NCBI GenBank assembly: GCA_031280945.1
Contig: JAITGB010000244.1
Span: forward strand, 1-7,039
Direction of reading: 5' to 3'
Length of the DNA: 7,039 nucleotides
From: Spirochaetales bacterium
Lineage (GTDB): Bacteria > Spirochaetota > Spirochaetia > DTKZ01
The position numbers and the translations under genes are program-made. The notes under the pieces were generated by a model. It did not search any database, was not told the origin of the DNA, and worked only from the letters and a program-made list of their open reading frames with translations. This document shows, piece by piece, positions 1 through 6,594 of the stretch (the stretch's first letter is position 1; every line of letters begins with the position of its first letter).

Positions 1-105
1 CGGGGCGTTGAGGGCGCAGCCATAACCGCCGCTATTGGCGGTATTGCTCCTATCGTTATAGCGGCTTTAGCTAATTTCAAAAAAAGTAACAATAATTCCC
101 GGTAA
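1..105 (+). CDS. C-terminal fragment of an unidentified small membrane protein
   Basis: The reading frame is open from the first base of the window and ends at TAA 103-105, giving the last 34 residues of a protein that starts outside. The fragment has a run of small and hydrophobic residues (AAITAAIGGIAPIVIAALA) followed by a short polar, basic tail (FKKSNNNSR). That is the pattern of a final transmembrane or amphipathic helix with a cytoplasmic tail. Small phage holins and short membrane peptides end this way, but 34 residues cannot identify a family. The gene is followed by a hairpin-rich non-coding stretch with a terminator at 195-212, consistent with a true gene end. I do not recognise the product; the coding call rests on the open frame and its composition. 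Confidence 0.45.
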   Translation, partial: RGVEGAAITAAIGGIAPIVIAALANFKKSNNNSR

Positions 106-125
106 GGGGCCGGCTATGGGTTACA

Positions 126-159
126 GGCCCTGCGCGCGGCGCGAAGCGGCGCGCGGGCC
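126..159. repeat. Strong GC-rich hairpin
   Basis: GGCCC at 126-130 pairs with GGGCC at 155-159. After a bulged T at 131, GCGCGC at 132-137 pairs with GCGCGC at 149-154. Together these give 11 base pairs, all G-C, around an inner loop that can fold a little further. No T-run follows, so it is not a standard terminator. It lies 20 bases after the stop codon of the preceding partial gene and could stabilise that mRNA's 3' end or belong to the larger element that continues to 261. Confidence 0.7.
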
Positions 160-194
160 GTGGGGCGCAAGGGATAGAAGCGGAAATCCCGCAG

Positions 195-212
195 AAAAGC
201 CGAAGGCTTTTT
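195..212 (+). terminator. Rho-independent terminator-like hairpin
   Basis: AAAAGCC (195-201) pairs with GGCTTTT (205-211) around a GAA triloop, and the T-run continues to 212. The A-run before and T-run after the G-C core is the canonical intrinsic terminator layout. It also works in reverse, because the complement has the same form. It would end transcription of the gene that stops at 105, 90 bases upstream. The G-C core is only three pairs, so strength is uncertain. Confidence 0.5.
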
Positions 213-236
213 GAGGAATTGGAGCGGATAGCCCGG

Positions 237-261
237 TTTTTTGACGCGCAGCGTCAAAAAA
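237..261. repeat. Perfect palindrome, 11-bp arms, triloop
   Basis: TTTTTTGACGC (237-247) and GCGTCAAAAAA (251-261) are exact inverted repeats around GCA. The T-run is in the 5' arm and the A-run in the 3' arm on both strands. This is the reverse of an intrinsic terminator, so I do not call it one. Its build matches the palindromes at 6671-6699, 6783-6809 and 6826-6853, and it may be a member of the same dispersed family. Confidence 0.7.
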
Positions 262-334
262 TGCGCCATAAATCTTCAAAAAAAGTAAATCCATAGACCC
301 CTTGAGCCATAGCGTGCTGGCCCTGAGCCGCGGC

Positions 335-363
335 TTGAATTCCGCAAAGAATTCGGCTATAAA
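335..363 (+). promoter_or_regulatory. Sigma70-like promoter abutting the lipoprotein start
   Basis: TTGAAT (335-340), a 17-base spacer (341-357) and TATAAA (358-363) form a good -35/-10 pair. The ATG of the lipoprotein begins at 365, one base after the -10 box. Transcription starting about 7 bases past the -10 would begin near 370, at or just before the in-frame GTG at 371, so the mRNA would have little or no leader. The spacer lies among two GAATTC hexamers (338-343 and 350-355). The match could be chance, but no other good promoter or Shine-Dalgarno is visible upstream. Confidence 0.4.
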
Positions 364-364
364 A

Positions 365-1861
365 ATGAACGTGAAGAAACCCGCAAAAAACTTCAGGAAT
401 TTCTTAAGCGCGCTGATTTTTGCATCCTTCCTTCTCGCCGCCTGCGCCGGGGAAAACCGCGCCGAAAATCAGAAAGCCTCCGTCCCGCCGCGCGCCGCAA
501 GTTCTCCCGCCGCCGGTTCTTTTCTCTCCGATGACCCCTTGTCCGGCCCCTTGAGCCAAATCAGGATTCCCCTCGCGGAGGAATTTCTTCCGCTCCAGGT
601 CGTAAACGCAAACCTCGACATAGACCAAATGGAAGAACAAATCATAGTCTTCAAAAAAAAGAACGACCCGGAAGACAAAATCCGCATTATCGTGGCGGAT
701 TTCGACAACGTGCGAAACGCCTACGTTCCCGCCTGGGAAACCGAAACGCGGGCCACAAACGCCCGCTCTTTCTCGCTGGAGCTTGTGGACCTTTTGGGCG
801 ACCATATCCCTGAAGTTCTCTGCTTCGGACGGGGGAGACGGGGCGAGGAGACCCTTGACGTTTTCCGCAAAACCCTGCCGCCGCAGGGGTTCGGCATCTA
901 CTACACCCGCATAGCGGCCCTGTCTTCCGCCGGAAACATAGAAGTGGAACAAAAACCCCGCTCCGAGGCATACAGGCTCCTGCAGCGCAACGACGAGAGT
1001 TTTTCCCTTGCCGTGTACGAAAATGATACTTCATCGGAAAACATCAACGACCTCCTCAAGGTAAGCTGGTTCTGGAGCCACGAAAAAGGAGCTTACATTC
1101 AGGGAAAGCGGGAAAGGCTCGCGGGACAGACCATCGCGGAGAAACGCCTTGCCGAGCTTTTCGCTAAAGGGGTCGAAGAGTTCGAGGTTTTTCTGGGCGG
1201 ATTTTGGTACAGAACAGAATCAGGCGAAATTATTCAGTTCGACGTCAAGGAACGCAGAATCATTTTCTTTAACGGCAGCATGGAAGAGATTTTTCTGTGG
1301 CAGAGTTCCTACAGGACGATTTACCGGGGAATGTACCTCAACTGCGCAAACGAATCCCTTCCCTATATAACGAAGCAGCTTTCGGTTTCTGTTTCCGGCA
1401 TGGACAGCTTCGAGCTTGCCGTAAAGGGCGAGGAAGGCTGGGACGGCCAGTACAAAAGACTCACCGGGGAAATGCAGGCTTCTTACCTTACTTCAAAGTT
1501 TCAGGGGACAGCGCTTGAACCTGTCAGGCTCTCCGGTCTCTACAAAAATGAAAACGGCATGGAAATTTATTTTTCCCCGCCGCGTTTTACAATGAAGGAG
1601 AACGGAAGCGAATCCTCCGGCGGCTACGCGGTATACTCTTTTCACGGCCTTATTCTGGAAATGAAGTTTCTTAAAAATAACGGCCGCGTTGATTTCCAGA
1701 GGACGTATAGGCTTACCCTGAACGAGGAAAAACAGGGCAGACAGATTCTGCGCACTCTTTTTCTCCAGCCCGCCGAACTCAAAGCAAGCGGCGTGGACGT
1801 AAAAGCTCTGGGAGAAATCCGCCTCCAGCAGATTGTCGAAGCGCACACATTAGGCTCTTAA
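365..1861 (+). CDS. Envelope lipoprotein, possibly related to treponemal pallilysin-related adhesins
   Basis: A secreted lipoprotein of 498 residues. From ATG 365 the N-terminus has a basic region (KK, K, R), a hydrophobic stretch and the lipobox LLAAC, with the lipidated cysteine at residue 27. A TTG start at 302 would add 21 residues before the signal peptide and is unlikely; a GTG at 371 is also possible. A Pro/Ala/Ser-rich linker follows to about residue 55. Residues ~78-165 form a beta-rich domain with acidic turns (LDIDQ, ADFDN, LVDLLGD). Two further beta-rich blocks, ~278-366 and ~388-490, each open with a Gly-aromatic motif (GGFWYR, SGLYKN), suggesting repeated lipocalin-like barrels. 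From memory it resembles long treponemal proteins annotated as pallilysin-related adhesins. It has no HEXXH zinc-protease motif, so protease activity is not supported. Function is unproven. It converges on the operon to its right, overlapping at the stop codons. Confidence 0.85.
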   Translation: MNVKKPAKNFRNFLSALIFASFLLAACAGENRAENQKASVPPRAASSPAAGSFLSDDPLSGPLSQIRIPLAEEFLPLQVVNANLDIDQMEEQIIVFKKKNDPEDKIRIIVADFDNVRNAYVPAWETETRATNARSFSLELVDLLGDHIPEVLCFGRGRRGEETLDVFRKTLPPQGFGIYYTRIAALSSAGNIEVEQKPRSEAYRLLQRNDESFSLAVYENDTSSENINDLLKVSWFWSHEKGAYIQGKRERLAGQTIAEKRLAELFAKGVEEFEVFLGGFWYRTESGEIIQFDVKERRIIFFNGSMEEIFLWQSSYRTIYRGMYLNCANESLPYITKQLSVSVSGMDSFELAVKGEEGWDGQYKRLTGEMQASYLTSKFQGTALEPVRLSGLYKNENGMEIYFSPPRFTMKENGSESSGGYAVYSFHGLILEMKFLKNNGRVDFQRTYRLTLNEEKQGRQILRTLFLQPAELKASGVDVKALGEIRLQQIVEAHTLGS

Positions 1862-3090
1862 AAGAGAAGAAACCCTTCAACCCCTTTTTCTTTCAGTTGT
1901 ATGAGGAGTTTTTGCACTTCCTCCTGTTCGGAGGAAGCTGCGGCAACAGGTACTACGACTTTATAAATCAGAGCTCCGGTTCTGCCGCGTTCTTCCTTCA
2001 CCACAGCCGGGAAACCAAGCCGCGTCAAATCCTGGACCATGTAGTCCGCGTTTTCCCGCAGGGAAAAGGAACCTGTTTGTATGCCCAAAGTCGTGGAGTC
2101 CGCCGTCTGGGTTGGAGAAACGAGCCCTCCCTGTCCGGGAGGAGTTTCTGTCCGCGCGGCCACCGTTGCCAGCGCCTCAGGAGGCGGTGATGCGGCTTCT
2201 CTCCCTGGCGGAGCTGCTTCCTTGCCCGCGGAGGCCGGCGGCGTTCCCGCGAGGGCGGGTGATTCTTCTGCCAGCCCAAAGGGATTCAGCAGGCTTGATG
2301 CCGTGGGCAGGGGCATAACGGAAGCGGGCACACCCGGCGTCAGAAGGGCGAGCCGCAGTTCGGGACTGTCGGGGTATTCACGCCCAAGACGCGCAAGGGC
2401 CCTCTCCTTTTCCTCCTGCCTGTTCAGGCTGTGCGCAAGAGAATACACAAAAAGAAGAATGGCCTCGTTGTCATCAGGGCTATACGCCGAAGAGGTAAGC
2501 TCTTCCGCGCTCCCCAGGGCCTGCAGCCCGTTCCCCCGCGCCGCGAAGATGCGCGCGTGAAGAAAAGCCGCTTTTTTTTTCAGAACAAGGTCTTTTCCGT
2601 AACCGGAAACGATTCTCAAAAACTTTTCGCTTCTATCCAGTTCGCCTAGTTCAAAAAGAAGGCGGGCAGAAGCGTAGAGATGCGGCATTGCCGCCTCGCT
2701 GGGCGCGGCAGCATACGCGTCTTCAAAAAGTTTTTGGGCTTTTGCGATTTCACCCGAAATTTCACAGAGGGCCGCGGTTTTTGCGAAAATGTTTCTTTTC
2801 ACCGCCGCGTCCGGCGCAAAGGGGGCGTATTTTTCCAAAAGAGCTATGGCCGCCCTCACCTCAGGATGAATGTCCGCCGCGTGGAGAAGAATAGAAGCCC
2901 AGTCGGGCGATGAGGTATTCGATTTAAGCCATTCCTCGTAGGCGGAAACCGCCGCAGGGTATGAACCCTTCCGTTCAAGCTCGCGGGCAGTTTCCCGGGG
3001 GCCTGCCCACAGTCCCGCGCATACCGAAACAAAAAGAATAAACGCCGGCACGCGGCGCGCCGCGTGCCCATACGAGAAAAAGTTTTTCAT
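1858..3090 (-). CDS. Secreted TPR/SPOR-domain protein
   Basis: A 410-residue exported protein, last gene of the operon. Residues 1-29 are a Sec signal peptide (basic N-terminus, hydrophobic VPAFILFVSVCAGLWA), with no good lipobox. Residues ~30-250 are helical with TPR-like pairs (for example AAVSAYEEWLK and AKAQKLFEDAYAAAPSEA). Residues ~253-332 form a Pro/Ala/Glu-rich flexible linker. Residues 333-410 match a SPOR domain: the opening GIQTGSFSLRENA, the helix with LGFPAVV, then YKVVVPV and the final helix. SPOR domains bind peptidoglycan stripped of stem peptides, typically at division sites, so a periplasmic role in wall remodelling or division is inferred. The ATG at 3090 follows the miaB stop with no gap; GGGAGGT at 3101-3107 is its likely ribosome site. 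An A9 run codes KKK at 2572-2580. The stop overlaps the stop of the facing lipoprotein gene. Confidence 0.88.
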   Translation of the reverse strand: MKNFFSYGHAARRVPAFILFVSVCAGLWAGPRETARELERKGSYPAAVSAYEEWLKSNTSSPDWASILLHAADIHPEVRAAIALLEKYAPFAPDAAVKRNIFAKTAALCEISGEIAKAQKLFEDAYAAAPSEAAMPHLYASARLLFELGELDRSEKFLRIVSGYGKDLVLKKKAAFLHARIFAARGNGLQALGSAEELTSSAYSPDDNEAILLFVYSLAHSLNRQEEKERALARLGREYPDSPELRLALLTPGVPASVMPLPTASSLLNPFGLAEESPALAGTPPASAGKEAAPPGREAASPPPEALATVAARTETPPGQGGLVSPTQTADSTTLGIQTGSFSLRENADYMVQDLTRLGFPAVVKEERGRTGALIYKVVVPVAAASSEQEEVQKLLIQLKEKGVEGFLLF

Positions 3091-4509
3091 TTACGAAGGA
3101 ACCTCCCGGCCGTAAAAAGTCGCGCCGCGCAGTTCTTCCAGATGAACCGTGGCAAAACCGCCTATGCGGGAAGACTCACCGGGGAACACAACCATCTCGT
3201 CCCCTTCAGTCCGGGCAAGGAGTTCGCCTTCTTTTTTTTTGGAAACCTCTTCCACGAGAACCTTCACCGTCCGGCCCAGCCTCTTTCTCTTTTTGGCCGC
3301 GCTTATGCCGCGCTGGAGGTCTATCACTTCTTTCAGCCTTTCGAGCTTGAGCTTTTCGGGAACCGTATCTTCAAGGGCACAGGCCGCGGTTCCCTCGCGG
3401 GGGTTGTAGTAGTAGGTGAAGGCGTCGTCAAACTGAACCTCGCTCATCAGAGTTAAGGTCTCCTTAAAATCCCTGTCCGTCTCCCCGGGAAACCCAATAA
3501 GAATATCCGTCCCCAGAAGAACGCCGGGCGCTTTTTCGCGTATTCTCTCAACAAGAGAAAGATATACGCTCCTTGTATATTGTCGGTTCATTGCCTTCAA
3601 AATTGTATCGGAACCGTGCTGAACAGGCAGATGTATATGCCTGCACAGGCCGGAATAGACGCTAAAACGCTCCGCGAGGGCCTCGGAAAAATCTTTCGGG
3701 TGGGATGTAAGAAACCTGAGCCAGGGCAGGCCGGGAAAACGCCGGAAAATTCCGTCTATAAGGGCGGGAAAATCAACAAAATCCCTTTTTTCCGCAGGGC
3801 CGCGCTCTCCTGCCCCGGAGGGCTCTTCCCCGCCGCGAAGGCCGAATCTGTAGGAGTTCACGTTCTGCCCCAAAAGGGTAATCTCCTTGACCCCGCCCTC
3901 AAGAAGCTCCCCTATTTCCGCGTACACAGCCTTAGGCTCGCGGGAAACCTCCCTGCCCCGCACATGGGGAACAATGCAGTAGGAGCAAAAATTGTCGCAG
4001 CCGTGCATAATGGGAACAAGGGCCTTGTAATCCCCCTTTTTCGCGTGCCTCTTCGCAAAGCTGAAGCGCCCCTCCTCCTGAAGCCTCATGTCCGGCAGCA
4101 AAGACGCATCGAAAGGTTCCCCTCCCGTAAACCCCGCCAGTTCCGCGTCCCTCTTGCCGGAAGCCGCCCTCCCCAGCATGAGCGAAAAAGCCCCCTTCTG
4201 AAACGAACCCACAACCATATCAACAGCGGGAAATCTTTCCTGAATAGCCCCTTTGAGCCTCTGTGCCATGCAGCCCATAACAACAAGAGTATAGGGATGT
4301 TTCTCCTTGAGGGCCTTAAACCGCCCCAGCCTGCCCCAAATCCTCTCTTCCGCCGTTGCGCGGACGCTGCAGGTGTTCAGAATAACAAGGTCAGCCTCTT
4401 CGGGAAAAGAAGCGGGAATCCAGCCCGCGTTGAGCATCTCGCTCTCAAGAGCGGAGGATTCCGCCTTGTTCATCTGACAGCCGTAGGTTTCAAGCCAGAA
4501 ACGCTTCAT
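3091..4509 (-). CDS. miaB: tRNA-2-methylthio-N6-dimethylallyladenosine synthase MiaB
   Basis: Cytoplasmic radical-SAM methylthiotransferase that converts i6A37 to ms2i6A37 in tRNAs reading UNN codons. Taking ATG 4509 gives 472 residues, normal to slightly long for the family; upstream codons in frame are not homologous and would start with TTG. The N-terminal domain carries the auxiliary cluster cysteines C11 (TYGCQMN), C47 (NTCSVR) and C80 (MGCMAQ). The radical-SAM motif is C171-x3-C175-x2-C178 (GCDNFCSYCIVPHVRGRE), followed by LLGQNVNSY, LTSHP, LPVQHGSD and the GTDILIGFPGET block. The C-terminal ~63 residues fit a TRAM RNA-binding domain. A hydrophilic Gly/Glu-rich insertion sits at about 222-246, after NVNSYR. 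The start overlaps the LCP gene's stop as ATGA and has no clear Shine-Dalgarno, so translational coupling is likely. An A9 run encodes KKK at 3232-3240. All catalytic cysteines are present. Confidence 0.96.
   Translation of the reverse strand: MKRFWLETYGCQMNKAESSALESEMLNAGWIPASFPEEADLVILNTCSVRATAEERIWGRLGRFKALKEKHPYTLVVMGCMAQRLKGAIQERFPAVDMVVGSFQKGAFSLMLGRAASGKRDAELAGFTGGEPFDASLLPDMRLQEEGRFSFAKRHAKKGDYKALVPIMHGCDNFCSYCIVPHVRGREVSREPKAVYAEIGELLEGGVKEITLLGQNVNSYRFGLRGGEEPSGAGERGPAEKRDFVDFPALIDGIFRRFPGLPWLRFLTSHPKDFSEALAERFSVYSGLCRHIHLPVQHGSDTILKAMNRQYTRSVYLSLVERIREKAPGVLLGTDILIGFPGETDRDFKETLTLMSEVQFDDAFTYYYNPREGTAACALEDTVPEKLKLERLKEVIDLQRGISAAKKRKRLGRTVKVLVEEVSKKKEGELLARTEGDEMVVFPGESSRIGGFATVHLEELRGATFYGREVPS
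3101..3107 (-). promoter_or_regulatory. Ribosome binding site of the TPR/SPOR gene
   Basis: On the minus strand GGGAGGT lies inside the last codons of miaB, 10 bases before the ATG at 3090. It is the only strong Shine-Dalgarno found among the three operon genes. Together with the zero-gap junction it supports 3090 as the true start and suggests the SPOR gene can initiate independently of translation ending in miaB. Confidence 0.55.
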
Positions 4510-6584
4510 GAGGAAGAGCCGTTCATACGGTGGCGGACAAACCCGCGCAGGGCCGCCCAATCATCCCCCTGGGGAAGAAGAATGTACGCCCCCTTGTCAA
4601 ACTCCTCGTCAACCTCTTCTTCACTCAGGTTCATGTGTTTCAAATTTGTATAGGAAGAATACAGAACATTTGTCGTATCAAGAACAGTCTGTGAGCGGAT
4701 ACCCGCGTCCCTGTACTTCACAAAATCCCGCACAAGTTCATAGGAAGTAAAATTCGTCTCAACGTACTTTGAGAGAACTCCCGCAAGCTCATACAGCGTC
4801 CCCATATCCGACACGCCGAGGCTCTTCAGTTTCTCCTTAATCGAAGCCAGAATAAGCTGCTGCCGCCGGGAGCGCCCAAAGTCAGACGTAAAATGCCGCG
4901 ACCTCGCCACACGCAGGGCCTCAACCCCGGAAAGGTGGTGCGTTCCCTCAGGATAAAAAAGAGTAGACCACCTGCCGTTGTCGCGCACATGATAGGTAGG
5001 GTCAACAAGAGCCTCCGCAAGAGTAATATCTATACCGCCCAAAATATTAATCACATCGATAAAAGCGAACATATCTATTATAACGTAATTGTCTATCGCA
5101 AGCCCCGTAATATCCGCTACCTCGCGCATAAAACGCTCCGGCCCATATCGGAAATAAATTGAATTGATTTTCCTGTTCTTGTAAAAAAGGTCGCGGGGCA
5201 GGCTCAAAAGATTAATGCACGGCCCTTCCTCCAGTATAGTAGCAATGATAATAGTATCAGCCATGCGCTCGTGCGCGCCCGCAATAAGAACAGTACGCCC
5301 CGGCGAAGAAAATCTAGACAGGGAAGAAGAGTCTACCGGAAGTTCAAGGGAGGAGAACTGTTTTTTTTTTGCCTCCGCGCCCTGCCCCCCTGCGGAACCC
5401 CGCGAAACGGCCTTCAGCCCAATAGTTTTTAGGCTCCCCAGAGAAACATACTCATCGTCAAAAAGGTAAATCTCACCGAATTTTTTCTGAATCCCAAGAG
5501 ACCCCGCCCTCTTACCCGAAGAGGTAAAAAAATCATAGTACACGTACTCCTCATCGTCCTGCGGCACAGAGGAAAGCGAAAGCCCCTTTGAGCCCAGGTA
5601 CGCCGCAAAAGAAGAATCCTCAAAAAGAGGCCGCATCTCCCGCTCGACCCTCTCCACAGTCAAAGCGTCCGCGCCCCTCATATCAATCGCCGCCACCGCA
5701 GGAGAAAGCGCCGCGTAAAAAGAAGCAAAATCCGCGTACCGACGTTCCCCAATAAAAAACTCACCCGTTTTTTTGTCAAGGCCGAAACTCAGCTTGAGGA
5801 GGTCCCTCTCCAAAGTCAAAGTGAGCCGCGCCCGGATTTCCTCCCCCGAATCAGCCAATGGCTCAAGAAAAAGCCCCGCGTTTTTCAGGCCCTCGGTAAA
5901 AGAAGCCTCCCGCACAGCCCCGTAAAAACGCCGCGAAGCCGCCTCAATCTCCGCAAAGTGAGACGCAAGAGATGCCCCCTCACTCTCGATAAAATCCAAA
6001 ACCCCCGCCTCAGGCCCCGTAAAAGCAAACTCCCCCCCCTTAAAAGACCGCACAGCAAAACCGCCGGCAGTCTGAAAAAAACTGAACCAGGGCCTCCCGC
6101 CCTTCACCCAGGTAACAGAAGCCCCCTCACGCTGCGCCTTGTAGCCCCCCCGCTGCAGGAGAACAGCAAGAGCCTCCGAAGAGAGAAACTCATTAAAACG
6201 CCTGTCCCTCTCGTTCTTCGCACCCGTGGAAAGAAGAAGCTCAACCGCCTGATAATACGGAAGAAGCCTCGCCCCGCCATCACGCCCCTCCCGCTCGCCG
6301 CGAACCCCCTCCCCCTCAAAATCCTCAAGCTCAGGGTACGCCCGCGCAGGAAGCCCCAGGGCCATACGCGCCTCGTTGCTGTCGCCCGCAAGAAGCCGCA
6401 AACTCCCCGCAAGCCTGTCCGTCTCCTCACGCGACTGCCGCAGCTCCCGCACAAGAGTATCCTGAAGGCCCCGAAAAGACGCCGCAGCGTAAAAAAGCCC
6501 CGCCGCCACAGCGCAGCCCCCCAGAACAACAAAAAGCCTCCGGGAAAGCACACGGGAAAAAAAACTCGCACACGGTATTCTCAT
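4506..6584 (-). CDS. LCP (LytR-CpsA-Psr) family envelope protein with long extracytoplasmic extension
   Basis: A 692-residue membrane-anchored protein, first gene of the operon. ATG 6584 was chosen over the GTG at 6596, which falls inside the -10 box. A basic N-terminus precedes one transmembrane helix (~17-37), then a short coiled coil (~38-66, with RELRQSREETDRL). Residues ~110-400 form an extension with three cryptic repeats, each ending in a G-E-[FI] strand (184-188, 274-278, 370-374). Residues ~430-595 are the LCP domain: VLIAGAHER, the acidic D443 in MADTII, SLPRD with R464 and D465, KINSIY, ILGGIDI, HLSGVEALRVARSR, and DFGRSRRQQ with R571, R573, R574. LCP enzymes transfer polyprenyl-linked glycopolymers to the wall or cleave polyprenyl pyrophosphate. 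The usual GxDxR at the domain start reads GAHER here, so an aspartate is missing. The polymer substrate in a spirochaete is unknown. An A10 run at 5361-5370 codes KKK in the linker before the LCP domain. Confidence 0.9.
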   Translation of the reverse strand: MRIPCASFFSRVLSRRLFVVLGGCAVAAGLFYAAASFRGLQDTLVRELRQSREETDRLAGSLRLLAGDSNEARMALGLPARAYPELEDFEGEGVRGEREGRDGGARLLPYYQAVELLLSTGAKNERDRRFNEFLSSEALAVLLQRGGYKAQREGASVTWVKGGRPWFSFFQTAGGFAVRSFKGGEFAFTGPEAGVLDFIESEGASLASHFAEIEAASRRFYGAVREASFTEGLKNAGLFLEPLADSGEEIRARLTLTLERDLLKLSFGLDKKTGEFFIGERRYADFASFYAALSPAVAAIDMRGADALTVERVEREMRPLFEDSSFAAYLGSKGLSLSSVPQDDEEYVYYDFFTSSGKRAGSLGIQKKFGEIYLFDDEYVSLGSLKTIGLKAVSRGSAGGQGAEAKKKQFSSLELPVDSSSLSRFSSPGRTVLIAGAHERMADTIIIATILEEGPCINLLSLPRDLFYKNRKINSIYFRYGPERFMREVADITGLAIDNYVIIDMFAFIDVINILGGIDITLAEALVDPTYHVRDNGRWSTLFYPEGTHHLSGVEALRVARSRHFTSDFGRSRRQQLILASIKEKLKSLGVSDMGTLYELAGVLSKYVETNFTSYELVRDFVKYRDAGIRSQTVLDTTNVLYSSYTNLKHMNLSEEEVDEEFDKGAYILLPQGDDWAALRGFVRHRMNGSSS

Positions 6585-6594
6585 AGGATGCCCC

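Larger units (their letters stand above)
106..364. other. Non-coding spacer with a composite structured element
   Basis: No convincing gene lies in these 259 bases; short ORFs from ATG 116 (33 codons) and ATG 261 (11 codons) lack support. In order, the stretch holds a GC-rich hairpin (126-159), a GGGAT/ATCCC stem (171-190), a terminator-like hairpin (195-212), a second copy of the AGCGGATAGCCCG motif (223-235), a perfect palindrome (237-261) and a promoter-like pair (335-363). The motif at 176-191 matches 220-235 at 12 of 16 positions, so part of the element looks duplicated. This regular build suggests a structured RNA or a dispersed intergenic repeat and not random spacer. Confidence 0.6.

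Noticed and set aside
237..261. Reading the palindrome as a bidirectional terminator
   Set aside because: The T-run precedes and the A-run follows the G-C core on both strands, the opposite of the required hairpin-then-U layout. The same applies to 6671-6699.
106..300. HEARO/omega-type guide RNA
   Set aside because: The stretch is multi-hairpin, but no IscB/IsrB/TnpB-like gene is adjacent and I cannot match a consensus.
302..364. TTG 302 as the lipoprotein start
   Set aside because: It adds 21 polar residues before the basic N-terminus of a clear lipoprotein signal peptide and has no ribosome site.
298..558. Exact 12-base direct repeat CCCCTTGAGCCA at 298-309 and 547-558
   Set aside because: Short, with no other shared flanking sequence, and one copy is inside coding sequence. 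Likely chance.
2081..2560. Plus-strand open frame of 159 codons
   Set aside because: Shadow of the Pro/Ala-rich linker and TPR region of the SPOR gene; low-complexity antisense.
3580..4653. Plus-strand open frame of 357 codons
   Set aside because: It lies antisense to miaB, whose catalytic motifs are all intact on the other strand. The frame has no signal, domain or ribosome site and arises from GC-rich codon use.
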